Shown: positions 51,727-61,837, counted from the first letter of the stretch. The stretch is 64,000 bases of DNA from Pantoea sp. GD03673 (GCF_029844725.1 NZ_JAOCKJ010000006.1:124001-188000); one strand, 5' to 3'. Translations and numbers: made by a program. Notes: generated from the sequence alone by a model not told the origin.

Positions 51727-52290
51727 ATGAATTTACAACATCACTTTTTGATTGCCATGCCTTCATTGCAGGATCCTTTCTTCAAACGTTCTGTGGTCTA
51801 TCTCTGCGAACACAACGAAGAGGGTGCAATGGGACTTATCATCAATAAACCCATGGAAAATCTGACGGTTGAAGGCATTCTGAAGAAGCTGAAAATCTCT
51901 GCTGACGATCGCGATCCGGCGATCAAGCTGGATAAACCGGTGTTTACCGGCGGTCCGCTGGCGGAAGATCGCGGCTTTATTCTGCACTCAGCACAACGCA
52001 CTTTTACCTCCAGCATCCGGGTCTCAGATAATACGATCATTACCACGTCCCGTGACGTGCTGGAGTCGATCGGCACCGCGTCTCAACCCACCAATGTGCT
52101 GGTGGCGCTGGGTTACTGCGCCTGGGAAAAAGATCAGCTGGAAAATGAGCTGATGGAAAATGCCTGGCTGACCACGCCAGCCAACAGCAATATCCTGTTC
52201 CAGACGCCCATTTCTGAGCGCTGGCGTGAAGCGGCGCGCAGTATCGGCGTCGATATTCACAATATGGCCAGCGACGCCGGACACGCCTGA
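51727..52290 (+). CDS. yqgE: UPF0301 family protein YqgE
   Basis: A 187-residue protein of the UPF0301 (AlgH) family, same length as E. coli YqgE. The start is the ATG at 51727 ([19 protein letters not shown]). Conserved features are [26 protein letters not shown] and [12 protein letters not shown]. Function not established. Its stop overlaps the ruvX start (ATGA), so translation is coupled. Confidence 0.94.
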   Translation: MNLQHHFLIAMPSLQDPFFKRSVVYLCEHNEEGAMGLIINKPMENLTVEGILKKLKISADDRDPAIKLDKPVFTGGPLAEDRGFILHSAQRTFTSSIRVSDNTIITTSRDVLESIGTASQPTNVLVALGYCAWEKDQLENELMENAWLTTPANSNILFQTPISERWREAARSIGVDIHNMASDAGHA

Positions 52291-52709
52291 TGTCAACTCA
52301 AACTCTGTTAGGTTTCGACTTTGGCACCAAAAGTATTGGTGTCGCCGTCGGTCAGCAACTCACGGGCAGCGCCCGTCCGCTGACCGCCCTTAAAGCGCAG
52401 GATGGCATCCCGGACTGGCTGGTGATTGAAAAGCTGCTGAAAGAGTGGCAGCCCGATTTCGTGGTGGTCGGCTTACCACTGAATATGGATGGCACTGAGC
52501 AGCCGCTGACTGACCGCGCGCGTAAATTTGCCAACCGCCTGCACGGTCGTTTTGGCATCCGGGTCGAATTACAGGATGAACGACTCAGTACGGTCGAAGC
52601 GCGTGCTGGCCTGTTTGAGCGTGGCGGCTACCGTGCGCTCAATAAAGGGTCGGTCGATTCACAGTCCGCTGCCATCATTTTGCAGGACTGGTTCGAAAAC
52701 CATTACTGA
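52290..52709 (+). CDS. ruvX: YqgF/RuvX RNase H-fold nuclease
   Basis: A 139-residue RNase H-like protein (E. coli 138) implicated in processing pre-16S rRNA 5' ends and in some Holliday-junction contexts. Catalytic acidic residues are in [16 protein letters not shown], near [10 protein letters not shown] and [11 protein letters not shown]. It is coupled to yqgE by a 4-bp ATGA overlap. Its 3' end overlaps the convergent PilT-like gene by 7 bp. Confidence 0.95.
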   Translation: MSTQTLLGFDFGTKSIGVAVGQQLTGSARPLTALKAQDGIPDWLVIEKLLKEWQPDFVVVGLPLNMDGTEQPLTDRARKFANRLHGRFGIRVELQDERLSTVEARAGLFERGGYRALNKGSVDSQSAAIILQDWFENHY

Positions 52710-53710
52710 CCTTCTGACTCAATCAGACCGGCTACCTGACGCGCCAGCCGGCTCTGCTCAAACGTCTGCATACCGGCCTGTGCGCCGGTCTGCAGCAGCG
52801 CGGGGATCTGGTGCATCTTGCCCTCACGGATCAGATTCATAATGCCCGGTGTGGCGATCAGCACCTCAAACAGCCCGATGCGCGATCCGGCAACAGACGG
52901 CACCAGCCGCTGTGCTATCACCGCTTTCAGGCTGCCTGCCAGCTGCGTGCGCACCAGCTGCTTCTCCTCCGCCGGAAAAACATCCACCAGGCGATCCACC
53001 GCCTGGGCAGCGCCCCGCGTGTGCAGCGTTGCCAGCACCAGATGGCCTGTCTCTGCCGCCGTCAGCGCCTGACGAATGGTGTCGCTGTCGCGTAATTCGC
53101 CCAGCAGGATGACGTCGGGATCTTCACGCAGTGCCGCCTTTACCCCCTGCGGAAACGACCCACAGTGCAGGCCAACTTCGCGCTGCTGGATCAGCGACTG
53201 CTGGCTGTGATGGATAAATTCAATCGGGTCTTCCAGCGTGATGATATGGCGCGCCTGCTCACGGTTCAGCGCATCGACCAGCGCCGCCAGCGTGGTGGAT
53301 TTACCGCTGCCGGTCGCACCGGTCACCAGAATCAGCCCATCCTGCTGCGCCAGCAGCGCAGGCACAACGGCGGGCAGTTGCAGGCTCTCCAGCGTCGGGC
53401 ACGCCGTGGCGATAATGCGCAGCGCCAGTGACAGGCCGTTGCGCTGCATAAACAGATTTGCACGCAGACGCTGGCCGCAGGTCAGGCTGAGGGCGAAATC
53501 GAGCTGCCCTGCACTCTCCAGCTTCTGACGCTGCGGGTCACTGAGCCAGCGTGCCGTAAACTGCGCCATCCAGCCTGCAGAGAGCCTGGCCTGCTGCGGA
53601 ATCGGCTCCAGCCTTCCCTGCCGCCGCCAGTAGGGCAAATGTCCGCTGCAAAGGTGCAGATCGGCGGCATTATGCTTTACACTAAGCCCCACCATTTCAT
53701 CCAGATTCAT
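52703..53710 (-). CDS. yggR: PilT-like type IV pilus retraction ATPase (YggR)
   Basis: A 335-residue secretion ATPase with an N-terminal PAS-like domain ([17 protein letters not shown]), Walker [10 protein letters not shown] at residues 131-139, the Asp box, Walker [11 protein letters not shown], and [12 protein letters not shown] as the His box. The C-terminal part ([22 protein letters not shown]) matches the PilT family. No pilin or pilus assembly gene is in this window, as in E. coli. Divergent from yggS with 14 bp between the starts. Confidence 0.92.
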   Translation of the reverse strand: MNLDEMVGLSVKHNAADLHLCSGHLPYWRRQGRLEPIPQQARLSAGWMAQFTARWLSDPQRQKLESAGQLDFALSLTCGQRLRANLFMQRNGLSLALRIIATACPTLESLQLPAVVPALLAQQDGLILVTGATGSGKSTTLAALVDALNREQARHIITLEDPIEFIHHSQQSLIQQREVGLHCGSFPQGVKAALREDPDVILLGELRDSDTIRQALTAAETGHLVLATLHTRGAAQAVDRLVDVFPAEEKQLVRTQLAGSLKAVIAQRLVPSVAGSRIGLFEVLIATPGIMNLIREGKMHQIPALLQTGAQAGMQTFEQSRLARQVAGLIESEGQ

Positions 53711-53724
53711 GATGTCTCCTGACT

Positions 53725-54432
53725 ATGACTTCAATCCAGCAGAACCTACAGCAAGTGCGGCAGCGAATCGCCGCCGCTGCCGCGCGTTGCGGCCGCGCTC
53801 CAGAAGAAATTACCCTGCTTGCAGTCAGTAAAACCAAACCTGCGAGCGCGGTCGAAGAAGCCTTTGCCGCTGGCCAGATTGCCTTCGGTGAAAATTACGT
53901 TCAGGAAGGGGTTGAAAAGGTCCAGGCCTTGGCCGCACATCCTGAGCTGGAGTGGCACTTCATCGGCCCGTTGCAGTCGAACAAAAGCCGTCTGGTGGCC
54001 GAACATTTTGCCTGGTGTCACACCCTTGACCGCCCGCGCATTGCGCAGCGGCTCAACGATCAGCGGCCCGCCTCGCTGCCACCGCTGAATGTGTTAATTC
54101 AGGTAAATATCAGTGACGAGAACAGCAAATCTGGCATCATGCTGGAGGCCGTTTCCGGGCTGGCGGAGCAAATTGCGGCCCTGCCGCAACTGCGGCTGCG
54201 GGGATTGATGGCGATTCCGGCGGCGGAAAGTGATTACGCGCGGCAGCTGGCGGTGTGTCAGCAGATGGCGGAAGCCTTCCGGCAGTTGCAACAGCACTAT
54301 TCTGGTATCGATACGCTTTCGCTGGGGATGAGCGATGACATGGAGGCGGCCATCGCCGCAGGCAGTACGATGGTGCGTATCGGCACCGCCATTTTTGGCG
54401 CACGTGATTACGCGCACAACTCACAACAATAA
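53725..54432 (+). CDS. yggS: Pyridoxal phosphate homeostasis protein (PLPBP)
   Basis: A 235-residue single-domain PLP-binding protein with an alanine-racemase-like fold and no known catalytic reaction; it controls vitamin B6 pools. PLP is bound by Lys36 in LAVSKTKPA. FGENYVQEG, WHFIGPLQSNK and LSLGMSDDMEAAIAAGSTMVRIG are conserved. First gene of yggS-yggT-rdgB-hemW. Confidence 0.96.
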   Translation: MTSIQQNLQQVRQRIAAAAARCGRAPEEITLLAVSKTKPASAVEEAFAAGQIAFGENYVQEGVEKVQALAAHPELEWHFIGPLQSNKSRLVAEHFAWCHTLDRPRIAQRLNDQRPASLPPLNVLIQVNISDENSKSGIMLEAVSGLAEQIAALPQLRLRGLMAIPAAESDYARQLAVCQQMAEAFRQLQQHYSGIDTLSLGMSDDMEAAIAAGSTMVRIGTAIFGARDYAHNSQQ

Positions 54433-54444
54433 CAGAGGAACTTC

Positions 54445-54999
54445 ATGTTAACACTGACGTTTTTAGTAAAAACGCTGATCGATCTCTACGTCATGGTGCT
54501 GCTGTTGCGCATCTGGATGCAGTGGTCCCGCTGCGATTTTTACAATCCGGTGGCGCAGTTTGTCGTTAAAGTGACACAGCCTGTTGTCAAGCCACTGCGC
54601 CGCATACTGCCCGCTCTGGGGCCGATTGATACCGCCTCGCTGCTGCTGGCCTTTGTGCTGACCACGCTGAAATACCCGATTTTGCTGCTGATTCAGGTGG
54701 GCACGTTCTCGGTCGATCCCACCAATCTGCTGGTCGGCCTGCTGTCGCTGGTGAAATCCGCCGGCTATCTGGTCTTCTGGGTCATTATTATTCGCTCCCT
54801 GATGAGCTGGATCAGCCAGGGCCGTGGCCCGATCGATTATCTGCTGGTGCAGTTAACCGAGCCGATGATGGCCCCTGTTCGCCGTATTCTGCCTGCGATG
54901 GGCGGCATCGACTTCTCTGCGATGATCGTCATCCTGGTGCTGTATGCCCTGAATTTTCTCGGCATGGACCTGTTCCCGGGTCTCTGGTATCTGCTGTAA
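54445..54999 (+). CDS. yggT: YggT family inner-membrane protein
   Basis: A 184-residue membrane protein made of two YGGT repeats, each with two helices. The repeated R-x-L-P-A-[LM]-G motif is visible twice (LRRILPALGPIDTASL and VRRILPAMGGIDFSAM). Its family is tied to osmotic tolerance and cell division or shape. It lies 12 bp after yggS. The next E. coli gene, yggU, is missing here and rdgB follows at once. Confidence 0.93.
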   Translation: MLTLTFLVKTLIDLYVMVLLLRIWMQWSRCDFYNPVAQFVVKVTQPVVKPLRRILPALGPIDTASLLLAFVLTTLKYPILLLIQVGTFSVDPTNLLVGLLSLVKSAGYLVFWVIIIRSLMSWISQGRGPIDYLLVQLTEPMMAPVRRILPAMGGIDFSAMIVILVLYALNFLGMDLFPGLWYLL

Positions 55000-55020
55000 A
55001 TGAATCAAACTGGAACTGTT

Positions 55021-55614
55021 ATGCAAAAAGTTGTCCTCGCCACCGGCAATCCCGGCAAAGTGCGTGAGCTGGCGGAGTTACTCTCCGCCTTTGGTCTGGA
55101 TATCGTCGCACAGACGGACCTTGGGGTTGAATCGGCGGAAGAGACCGGCCTGACCTTTATCGAGAACGCCATTCTCAAAGCGCGTCACGCGGCGCAGATC
55201 ACCGGACTACCGGCGATTGCCGACGACTCCGGCCTGGCCGTGGATGCGCTGGGCGGCGCACCCGGCATCTATTCAGCGCGCTACGCGGGTGAAGCGGCCA
55301 GCGATCAGCAGAACCTGGATAAGCTGCTGGCAGCGCTGGAAGCCGTGCCGGACGGTCAGCGTCAGGCGCAGTTTCACTGCGTGCTGGTCTATCTGCGTCA
55401 TGCAGAAGACCCGACGCCGCTGGTGTTCCACGGCAGCTGGCAGGGAGAAATCACCCGCGCTGCCTCTGGCACCGGTGGCTTTGGTTATGACCCGATTTTC
55501 TTTGTCCCGGCGCTGGGTAAAACCGCGGCTGAGCTCAGCAAAGCGGAAAAAGGTGCCGTTTCTCACCGGGGTAAAGCATTGACGCTGTTGCTGGAAGCGA
55601 TGCGTAATGCCTAA
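55021..55614 (+). CDS. rdgB: dITP/XTP pyrophosphatase
   Basis: A 197-residue Ham1/RdgB enzyme that removes non-canonical purine triphosphates from the nucleotide pool. The start is the ATG at 55021 ([13 protein letters not shown]), preceded by GGAACTG. An in-frame ATG at 55000 adds seven residues without similarity. Signature residues: [21 protein letters not shown] and SHRGKAL. It overlaps hemW by 8 bp. Confidence 0.95.
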   Translation: MQKVVLATGNPGKVRELAELLSAFGLDIVAQTDLGVESAEETGLTFIENAILKARHAAQITGLPAIADDSGLAVDALGGAPGIYSARYAGEAASDQQNLDKLLAALEAVPDGQRQAQFHCVLVYLRHAEDPTPLVFHGSWQGEITRAASGTGGFGYDPIFFVPALGKTAAELSKAEKGAVSHRGKALTLLLEAMRNA

Positions 55615-56746
55615 TCTGCCGCCGTTAAGTCTCTACATCCACATTCCGTGGTGCGTACAGAAGTGCCCTTACTGTGATTTTAACTCCCACGCGCTGAAAG
55701 ATGAGGTGCCGCACGTTGAATACGTGCAGCACCTGCTACGCGACCTGGAGATCGACCTGCCGCTGATTAATGGCCGGGAAGTGCGCACGATTTTCATTGG
55801 TGGCGGCACGCCCAGCCTGCTGAGCAGCAGCGCGATGCAGATGCTGATGGATGGCGTGCGGGCACGCCTGACGCTCTCCCCGGATGCGGAAGTGACCATG
55901 GAAGCCAATCCAGGCACCGTGGAAGCAGACCGGTTCAGCGCCTATCAGCGCGCCGGTATCAACCGTATTTCAATTGGCGTACAGAGTTTCAGTCCGCAAA
56001 AGCTGCAGCGTCTGGGCCGCATTCATGGCCCGGGAGAGGCCGTGCGCGCCGCTGAGCTGGCAGACTCGCTGTCACTGCGCAGCTTCAACCTCGACCTGAT
56101 GCATGGCCTGCCGGACCAGTCGCTGGAAGAAGCGCTCGACGATTTGCGTCAGGCGATTGCGCTTAATCCGCCGCATCTCTCCTGGTATCAGCTCACCATC
56201 GAACCCAACACCCTGTTTGGCTCACGCCCGCCGGTGCTGCCGGATGATGATGCGCTGTGGGATATTTTCGAACAGGGCGACCAGCTGCTGCGGGCCGCCG
56301 GTTATCAGCAGTATGAAACCTCTGCCTACGCGAAGCCGGGTTATCGCTGCGAGCACAACCTCAACTACTGGCGTTTCGGCGACTACCTGGGAATTGGCTG
56401 TGGCGCACACGGCAAGCTGACGCAGCCGGATGGCCGCATTGTCCGCACGGTGAAAACCCGTCATCCGCGTGGCTTCATGCAGGGTAACTATCGCGAGAAG
56501 CAGTATGAGGTGGCTGATAGCGACAAGCCGTTTGAATATTTCATGAACCGCTTTCGCCTGCTGGAAGCCGCGCCGCGCGATGAATTCAGCCGCTACACCG
56601 GTTTATCCGAGCAGGCAATCCGTCCGCAGATGGATGCCGCAATCGCCGCCGGTTATGTCACGGAAACCCTGGAGCAGTGGCAGATTACGGAGAAAGGGAA
56701 GCTGTTTCTGAATTCGCTGCTGGAGCTGTTCTTAGCGGAAGAGTAA
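55607..56746 (+). CDS. hemW: HemW, radical SAM heme chaperone
   Basis: A 379-residue radical SAM protein resembling HemN but acting in heme insertion. The N-terminal cluster motif is C16-x3-C20-x2-C23 (WCVQKCPYC), with the Y before the last Cys. GGGTPSLL and GVQSF are conserved. The C-terminal HemN-like domain is present. Overlaps rdgB by 8 bp, so coupled. Ends at a bidirectional hairpin before yggN. In E. coli yggM and ansB come next. Both are absent. Confidence 0.94.
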   Translation: MPNLPPLSLYIHIPWCVQKCPYCDFNSHALKDEVPHVEYVQHLLRDLEIDLPLINGREVRTIFIGGGTPSLLSSSAMQMLMDGVRARLTLSPDAEVTMEANPGTVEADRFSAYQRAGINRISIGVQSFSPQKLQRLGRIHGPGEAVRAAELADSLSLRSFNLDLMHGLPDQSLEEALDDLRQAIALNPPHLSWYQLTIEPNTLFGSRPPVLPDDDALWDIFEQGDQLLRAAGYQQYETSAYAKPGYRCEHNLNYWRFGDYLGIGCGAHGKLTQPDGRIVRTVKTRHPRGFMQGNYREKQYEVADSDKPFEYFMNRFRLLEAAPRDEFSRYTGLSEQAIRPQMDAAIAAGYVTETLEQWQITEKGKLFLNSLLELFLAEE

Positions 56747-56752
56747 GAAAGG

Positions 56753-56777
56753 TGCCTCAGCCCGGCAGGCTGAGGCA
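56753..56777. terminator. Bidirectional terminator between hemW and yggN
   Basis: TGCCTCAGCC-CGGCA-GGCTGAGGCA is a perfect 10-bp stem with a 5-base loop. A T-rich stretch follows on the plus strand within 10 bases. Confidence 0.8.
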
Positions 56778-56782
56778 TTAAC

Positions 56783-57499
56783 TTATTTTTTCAGTGCGCT
56801 GGTAAGCTGTTTACGCTGATCTTCCAGCGAAATAACGCGATTACACACTTCGTGACCGAAGTTCTGGAAATCCTGCTCCTGCTTGCTCCATTCAGCCTGA
56901 ATCGACTGTTGCAGACCGCCCAGATTGCCCATAATCGCCTGCAACGGGTTACTGCCGCCGCTGCCCTGCTTACTGCCCATCTCATTCAGACTATCCTGCA
57001 TCACGCCGCCCAGCGTGGACTGCACCAGCCTTTCACCTTCGGCACGAACCTGATCAATCGCCTGATGGTGGAACGTCAGACCGTCTTCACGGTGTTCAAT
57101 GATGCGGTTCATCTGCTGTTTGAGCTGACCATTCAGCGTGGTCAGGCGGTTACGCACGTTGCTGTCGGTGCCCAGTTTTTCAACGATAACCCGATCCAGC
57201 GCCGCCCGCCCTTTCTCCAGACGGGATGTCGCCCCGCTGTCGATCCACGGCAGATCGCGACGCAGCGCGTTCTGGTAATCGATCGCTTTCTGGCGTCCGG
57301 CTGTATCAAGCGTGACCTTCTGTCCATTGAACTGCACGTCGCCCTGCGGCGAGATTTCCATGTTGCCACTGGCACCGACCACCTGCACGCTCTGCGGTCT
57401 GATGACCACATCGTCCTGCGGCCTGACGCTGCATTCATAGGCTGCCTGAGCCTGAGTTGCTGCCACCAGCAGTACAGCAAGAAGCGCTTTACGCATCAT
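56783..57499 (-). CDS. yggN: DUF2884 family periplasmic protein YggN
   Basis: A 238-residue protein with a Sec signal peptide (MMRKALLAVLLVAATQAQAA, cleaved near QAQA-A). I chose the ATG at 57499, which sits 5 bases after AGGGAG; a GTG two codons upstream is in frame. Conserved DUF2884 segments include QMNRIIEHREDGLTFHHQAIDQVRAEGE. Function is unknown. Confidence 0.92.
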   Translation of the reverse strand: MMRKALLAVLLVAATQAQAAYECSVRPQDDVVIRPQSVQVVGASGNMEISPQGDVQFNGQKVTLDTAGRQKAIDYQNALRRDLPWIDSGATSRLEKGRAALDRVIVEKLGTDSNVRNRLTTLNGQLKQQMNRIIEHREDGLTFHHQAIDQVRAEGERLVQSTLGGVMQDSLNEMGSKQGSGGSNPLQAIMGNLGGLQQSIQAEWSKQEQDFQNFGHEVCNRVISLEDQRKQLTSALKK

Positions 57500-57564
57500 A
57501 TCCACTCCCTAAGATCGGCTCTGAAACTCTCTGATCGGGCCTCAGCCCGACACGGTGTGACGAT

Positions 57565-57891
57565 TTAGTCCCACCAGACGTCAAAGAGTTCCGTCATCTG
57601 CACATCCTGCAGCTTGTGATCTTCCAGCCATTTGCGCACCAGTGCACGATGCTCATCGGTGCATTTGCCGGTTTTCTGCAGGCAAACCAGACCTTCCCAC
57701 ACCAGGTAGCCGCTGCCATCAAAGGCCAGGCCGTTAGGATCGATCGCTTCATTGATGAACTGGTTCAGCGTCTCATCAATTTCGCTTTCGCTGGTGCCTT
57801 CCGGGAAGCGCCAGGCTACCGAGAAGCCCAGTTCCTGAAACTCGTCGATGTGCAGTTTTTTACGTAAACGGCGGCTGCGTTGTGTGGCCAT
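57565..57891 (-). CDS. yggL: YggL family 50S ribosome-associated protein (DUF469)
   Basis: A 108-residue small, basic-N-terminus protein (RSRRLRKKLHIDEFQELGFSV) of the DUF469 family, reported as a 50S-associated factor in other bacteria. Acidic C-terminus ends FDVWWD. It starts exactly at the trmB stop (1-bp overlap), so it is translationally coupled to trmB. Confidence 0.94.
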   Translation of the reverse strand: MATQRSRRLRKKLHIDEFQELGFSVAWRFPEGTSESEIDETLNQFINEAIDPNGLAFDGSGYLVWEGLVCLQKTGKCTDEHRALVRKWLEDHKLQDVQMTELFDVWWD

Positions 57892-58610
57892 TATTTCACC
57901 CTCTCAAACATTAAATCCCATACGCCGTGGCCTAAACGCTGCCCGCGCTGCTCAAACTTGGTCAGTGGACGCGTCTCAGGACGCGGCACATAGTTCTGTT
58001 GTTCTGACTGGTTGCGATAGCCATCGATGCTGTTCATCACTTCCAGCATATGCTCTGCGTAGGCTTCCCAGTCGGTCGCCATATGGAACACGCCGCCCAG
58101 CTTCAGCTTACGCATCACCAGCTCGGCGAAGGGCACCTGAACAATACGGCGCTTATTGTGACGCGCTTTATGCCACGGATCGGGGAAGAAGAGCTGAACC
58201 ATGCGCAGCGAGTTGTCCGGAATCATCTTCTCCAGCACTTCCACCGCGTCATGGCACATCACCCGCAGGTTCTGCAGATCGGCTTCGCTGGCGGCGGCCA
58301 GACAGGCACCCACGCCTGGCGCATGCACTTCAATACCCAGGAAGTTCTGATGCGGCGTGTTCTGCGCCATCGTCACCAGCGATGCTCCCATGCCAAAGCC
58401 AATCTCCAGCGTCACCGGTGCTTCGCGTCCAAACAGCGCGGGCAGGTCAACAGGCTCAGGCTGATATTCCACTCCCATGACCGGCCACAGGGTGTCCAGC
58501 GCCTGCTGCTGGCCTTTGGTTAAGCGACCCTGGCGGCGCACAAAGCTGCGGATCCGGCGCAATGGCCGCCCGTTCTCATCAAATTCTGGGGTGATGACGT
58601 CATTAATCAT
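57891..58610 (-). CDS. trmB: tRNA (guanine-N7-)-methyltransferase
   Basis: A 239-residue class I SAM methyltransferase forming m7G46 in tRNA, same length as in E. coli. SAM motif [12 protein letters not shown] near residue 70, a catalytic region [14 protein letters not shown] near 145, and the C-terminal [17 protein letters not shown] are conserved. First gene of trmB-yggL and divergent from mutY across 154 bp. Confidence 0.96.
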   Translation of the reverse strand: MINDVITPEFDENGRPLRRIRSFVRRQGRLTKGQQQALDTLWPVMGVEYQPEPVDLPALFGREAPVTLEIGFGMGASLVTMAQNTPHQNFLGIEVHAPGVGACLAAASEADLQNLRVMCHDAVEVLEKMIPDNSLRMVQLFFPDPWHKARHNKRRIVQVPFAELVMRKLKLGGVFHMATDWEAYAEHMLEVMNSIDGYRNQSEQQNYVPRPETRPLTKFEQRGQRLGHGVWDLMFERVK

Positions 58611-58764
58611 GTAAAAGCCTGCTGGTTAGCCTGTTCCGGGAAACGGGCATTATGCAAAGTTCATAAGCAGAAGCAAGCCTTTGCAATCTTCCGGTTTACA
58701 CCCAGGTGCGCATGTGCTGGAATTCCTGCCTGAGTGTAGAGTAAACACGGAAAATTTCCTTCTT

Positions 58765-59850
58765 ATGATGCAAGCGCCGCAGTTCGCGCAACAGGTGCTG
58801 GACTGGTATCAGCGCTTTGGTCGCAAAACCCTGCCGTGGCAGCTGGAGAAAACGCCTTATAAGGTGTGGCTCTCCGAAGTGATGCTACAGCAAACCCAGG
58901 TTGCCACGGTTATCCCCTATTTTGAACGCTTTATGGCGCGCTTCCCCACGGTCACCGATCTGGCTGCGGCACCGCTGGATGAGGTGCTGCATCTCTGGAC
59001 CGGCCTTGGCTACTACGCCCGTGCGCGTAATCTGCATAAAGCGGCAAAGCAGATTGTCGAGGTTCATCAGGGCGAATTCCCGCGTAATTTTGATGATGTC
59101 TCCGCCCTGCCCGGCGTAGGCCGCTCAACGGCGGGCGCGATTCTGTCGCTGTCACTGGGTCAGCATTTCCCGATTCTGGATGGCAACGTCAAGCGCGTGC
59201 TGGCCCGCTGCTATGCCGTCAGCGGCTGGCCGGGTAAAAAAGAAGTCGAAAAGCGACTCTGGCAGATCAGCGAAGAGGTCACGCCCGCCGAGGGCGTCAG
59301 CCAGTTTAATCAGGCGATGATGGATCTGGGCGCGATTGTCTGCACCCGCTCAAAACCGAAGTGCGAAATCTGCCCGCTGAACAGCGGCTGTGAGGCATAC
59401 GCCAGCAGCAGCTGGGCCAGCTATCCCGGCAAGAAGCCTAAGCAGGTGCTGCCGGAGCGTAGCGGCTGGTTTCTGATGATGCAGGATGGCGATGATGTCT
59501 GGCTGGAGCAGCGTCCGCCCGTGGGATTGTGGGGCGGCCTGTTCTGCTTCCCGCAGTTCACTACCGAAGCGGCACTGACCGACTGGCTGGCGGCGCGCGG
59601 CATCCATGCAAAACCGCAGCAGCTTACTGCGTTTCGTCACACCTTCAGCCATTTCCATCTCGATATTGTGCCAATGTGGCTTGCATGGCCTTCTGCCGGG
59701 GCGGCGATGGATGAAGCAGGCGGTCTCTGGTATAACTTAGCGCTGCCACCATCTGTGGGATTAGCTGCACCCGTTGAGCGCCTGTTACACGAGCTGCGCC
59801 ATCCCCGACAACTGGCTTTGAACAGTTGTGAGATTAATGAGGAAGAGTAA
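58765..59850 (+). CDS. mutY: A/G-specific adenine glycosylase MutY
   Basis: A 361-residue base-excision repair glycosylase that removes adenine opposite 8-oxoguanine. HhH motif [12 protein letters not shown] with catalytic Asp139 (LDGNVKRV) and Glu38 ([12 protein letters not shown]). A [4Fe-4S] cluster is held by Cys193-x6-Cys200-x2-Cys203-x5-Cys209. The C-terminal NUDIX-like domain recognises oxoG. Two adjacent ATGs, 58765 and 58768; E. coli uses the second equivalent. The stop overlaps the yggX start (TAATG). Confidence 0.96.
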   Translation: MMQAPQFAQQVLDWYQRFGRKTLPWQLEKTPYKVWLSEVMLQQTQVATVIPYFERFMARFPTVTDLAAAPLDEVLHLWTGLGYYARARNLHKAAKQIVEVHQGEFPRNFDDVSALPGVGRSTAGAILSLSLGQHFPILDGNVKRVLARCYAVSGWPGKKEVEKRLWQISEEVTPAEGVSQFNQAMMDLGAIVCTRSKPKCEICPLNSGCEAYASSSWASYPGKKPKQVLPERSGWFLMMQDGDDVWLEQRPPVGLWGGLFCFPQFTTEAALTDWLAARGIHAKPQQLTAFRHTFSHFHLDIVPMWLAWPSAGAAMDEAGGLWYNLALPPSVGLAAPVERLLHELRHPRQLALNSCEINEEE

Positions 59851-60122
59851 TGAGCCGCACCATTTTTTGTACTTTTTTACAGCGCGACGCGGAAGGCCAG
59901 GATTTTCAGCTCTATCCGGGCGACCTGGGTAAGCGCATTTACAACGACATTTCCAAAGAAGCCTGGCAGAAGTGGATGGCCAAACAGACCATGTTGATCA
60001 ACGAGAAGAAGCTCAACATGATGAATCCCGACGATCGTAAAGTGCTGGAGAAGGAGATGATCAATTTCCTGTTCGAAGGTAAAGACGTTCATATCGAAGG
60101 CTATACACCGCCAGAAGCGTAA
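59850..60122 (+). CDS. yggX: Fe(2+)-trafficking protein YggX
   Basis: A 90-residue protein of the YggX family that protects Fe-S clusters from oxidation; regulated by SoxRS in E. coli. Starts [19 protein letters not shown], with a conserved Cys7. Overlaps the mutY stop by one base, so coupled. A small hairpin (GGCCTCA-TCGC-TGAGGCC, 60131-60148) lies between it and mltC. Confidence 0.96.
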   Translation: MSRTIFCTFLQRDAEGQDFQLYPGDLGKRIYNDISKEAWQKWMAKQTMLINEKKLNMMNPDDRKVLEKEMINFLFEGKDVHIEGYTPPEA

Positions 60123-60176
60123 ACATTCCGGGCCTCATCGCTGAGGCCAGTTATCCAGGTCAGGCTTGCACTCCCA

Positions 60177-61256
60177 ATGAATAAAAAATTAATCGCCCTG
60201 CTGGTGATAGCACCACTTCTGGTTTCCTGTTCCGGGTCAAAGAATCAGCAATCCCACGAGGAGTGGGTTAAAGACACCAACGGCTTCGATATTCTGATGG
60301 GCCAGTTTGCTCATAATATTGAGAATATCTGGGGGATCAATGAGGTCCTGATCGCCGGACCGAAAGATTACGTCAAATACAGCGACAACTATTACACCCG
60401 CAGTCACATCAACTTTGAAAGCGGTAAGCTGACCATTGAGACGATCTCTGGCACCGATCCGATGGCCAGCCTGCGTCAGGCGATCGTGACCACCCTGTTG
60501 ATTGGTGAAGATCCGGGTAATGTCGATCTCTATTCCGATGCCAACGACATTGAGATCAGTAAAGAGCCACTGCTGTATGGGCAGGTGCTGGATAACACCG
60601 GTCAGCCCATTCGCTGGCAGGGCCGCGCAGAAGCCTTTGCTGACTATCTGATTCAGAATAAATTGATGCGCCGCACCTCGGGTCTGCATGTGATTTACTC
60701 CATTTCGATTCCGATGGTGCCAAACCATCTGGATAAACGTGCGCACAAATACCTGCCGATGGTGCGAAAAGCCGCCGAGCAGTATGGTGTCGATGCCTCA
60801 CTGATTCTGGCGATTATGCAGACCGAATCGAGCTTCAACCCCTACGCCGTGAGCCACTCGGATGCACTGGGTCTGATGCAGGTGGTGCAGCACACCGCCG
60901 GTGTTGACGTGTTCCGCATGAAAGGTAAATGGGGCAAGCCGAGCCGCAGCTATCTGCTGGACCCGGAGAACAACATCGATGCGGGCACCGCCTATCTGTC
61001 GCTGTTGCAGCGCAGCTATCTGGGCGGCATTCAGGATCCGCTGTCACGCCGCTATGCAGTTATCACCGCCTATAACGGTGGTGCAGGCAGCGTGTTGCGC
61101 GTCTTCTCCAGCGATAAAGATCGGGCGTTCTCGATGATTAACGGCATGTCCCCCGGCAAGGTTTATTCGACCCTGGCGAACCAGCATCCGTCTGCGGAGT
61201 CGCGCCGTTATCTTTATAAGGTGAGTACCGCGCAGAAGAGTTATCGGGGATTCTGA
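60177..61256 (+). CDS. mltC: Membrane-bound lytic murein transglycosylase C
   Basis: A 359-residue peptidoglycan lyase anchored in the outer membrane. Lipoprotein signal with lipobox LVSC (Cys18). Residues about 30-190 are the MltC N-terminal domain. The C-terminal SLT domain has catalytic Glu217 ([13 protein letters not shown]) and [19 protein letters not shown], with [13 protein letters not shown]. Last gene of mutY-yggX-mltC. The repeat region begins within 50 bp after its stop. Confidence 0.95.
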   Translation: MNKKLIALLVIAPLLVSCSGSKNQQSHEEWVKDTNGFDILMGQFAHNIENIWGINEVLIAGPKDYVKYSDNYYTRSHINFESGKLTIETISGTDPMASLRQAIVTTLLIGEDPGNVDLYSDANDIEISKEPLLYGQVLDNTGQPIRWQGRAEAFADYLIQNKLMRRTSGLHVIYSISIPMVPNHLDKRAHKYLPMVRKAAEQYGVDASLILAIMQTESSFNPYAVSHSDALGLMQVVQHTAGVDVFRMKGKWGKPSRSYLLDPENNIDAGTAYLSLLQRSYLGGIQDPLSRRYAVITAYNGGAGSVLRVFSSDKDRAFSMINGMSPGKVYSTLANQHPSAESRRYLYKVSTAQKSYRGF

Positions 61257-61304
61257 TCGGGGCCGCTGAAGCGGGGGATTGTTCGCTGCGCGAACGGGCG
61301 ATGA

Positions 61305-61540
61305 GAAGGTTTCGTTCGCTTTGCAGCGGGCTGACGCTGAGCGGGTTTCGTTCGCCTTGCAGCGGGCTGACGCTGAGCGGGTTTCGTTCGCCTTGCAGCG
61401 GGCTGACGCTGAGGGGTTTCGTTCGCCTTGCAGTAGGCTGACGCTGAGCGGGTTCCGTTCGCCTTGCAGCCGGCTGACGCTGAGCGGGTTTCGTTCGCTT
61501 TGCAGCGGGCTGACGCTGAGCGGGTTCCGCCCGCCAGGCG
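61305..61540 (+). repeat. Left tandem array, 36-bp unit, 6 copies plus a partial
   Basis: Units start at about 61305, 61341, 61377, 61413, 61448, 61484 and 61520 (partial). The consensus has GCGGGTTTCGTTCGC, then CTTGCAGCGGGCTGACGCTGA. Copy four is one base short (35 bp), which shifts the frame, so a repeat protein is unlikely. The complement carries the same core as the right array. Confidence 0.9.
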
Positions 61541-61576
61541 TGAGGGAGTTTCAGGTTGCCTGAGCAGGCGGACGTA

Positions 61577-61602
61577 TTAAGGGGCGGACGCCCGCCCCTT
61601 AA
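61577..61602. other. GC-rich hairpin in left arm
   Basis: TTAAGGGGCGG-ACGC-CCGCCCCTTAA is a perfect 11-bp stem with a 4-base loop. An almost identical copy is in the right arm. It might terminate mltC transcription, though no T run follows. Confidence 0.6.
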
Positions 61603-61734
61603 CAATCCCGGCGTCCGGCTGCCTGCGCGCCCCGCTTCGCGGGGTACCTTCGTCACGCCCTGCGGCCAACGGACCGGCCGGACGCGCCATCCCTGGCGCT
61701 AACCGTCCTTTCGCCGACGTCCTGTCGGCTCATC

Positions 61735-61837
61735 CTGGCCTCCGGTTGTGCCTCAGCGCTTCGGACGCCTCTACCACTTCCCCCGCCTGCATTTTCTTTA
61801 CGTTTTCTGTCATAAAGCGCTGCCTGCGCGTCATAAA
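61735..61837 (-). CDS. Possible 34-residue ORF in the centre of the inverted repeat (very uncertain)
   Basis: On the minus strand an ATG within the single-copy centre opens a short frame reading MTRRQRF, then MTENVKKMQAGEVVEASEA, and ends in HNRRPG. It contains two in-frame ATGs, both inside a 10-bp direct repeat GTCATAAAGC (61809-61818 and 61830-61839). No strong ribosome binding site is visible. It is the only sequence here that looks at all like a protein start. No function is proposed. Confidence 0.2.

Noticed and set aside
61279..61656. Open frames on both strands through the left array (94 and 172 codons) encoding 12-residue repeats
   Set aside because: They arise from the stop-free 36-bp tandem unit, change frame at a 1-base deletion in copy four, and overlap the mltC end antisense. 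No signal, domain or ribosome binding site.
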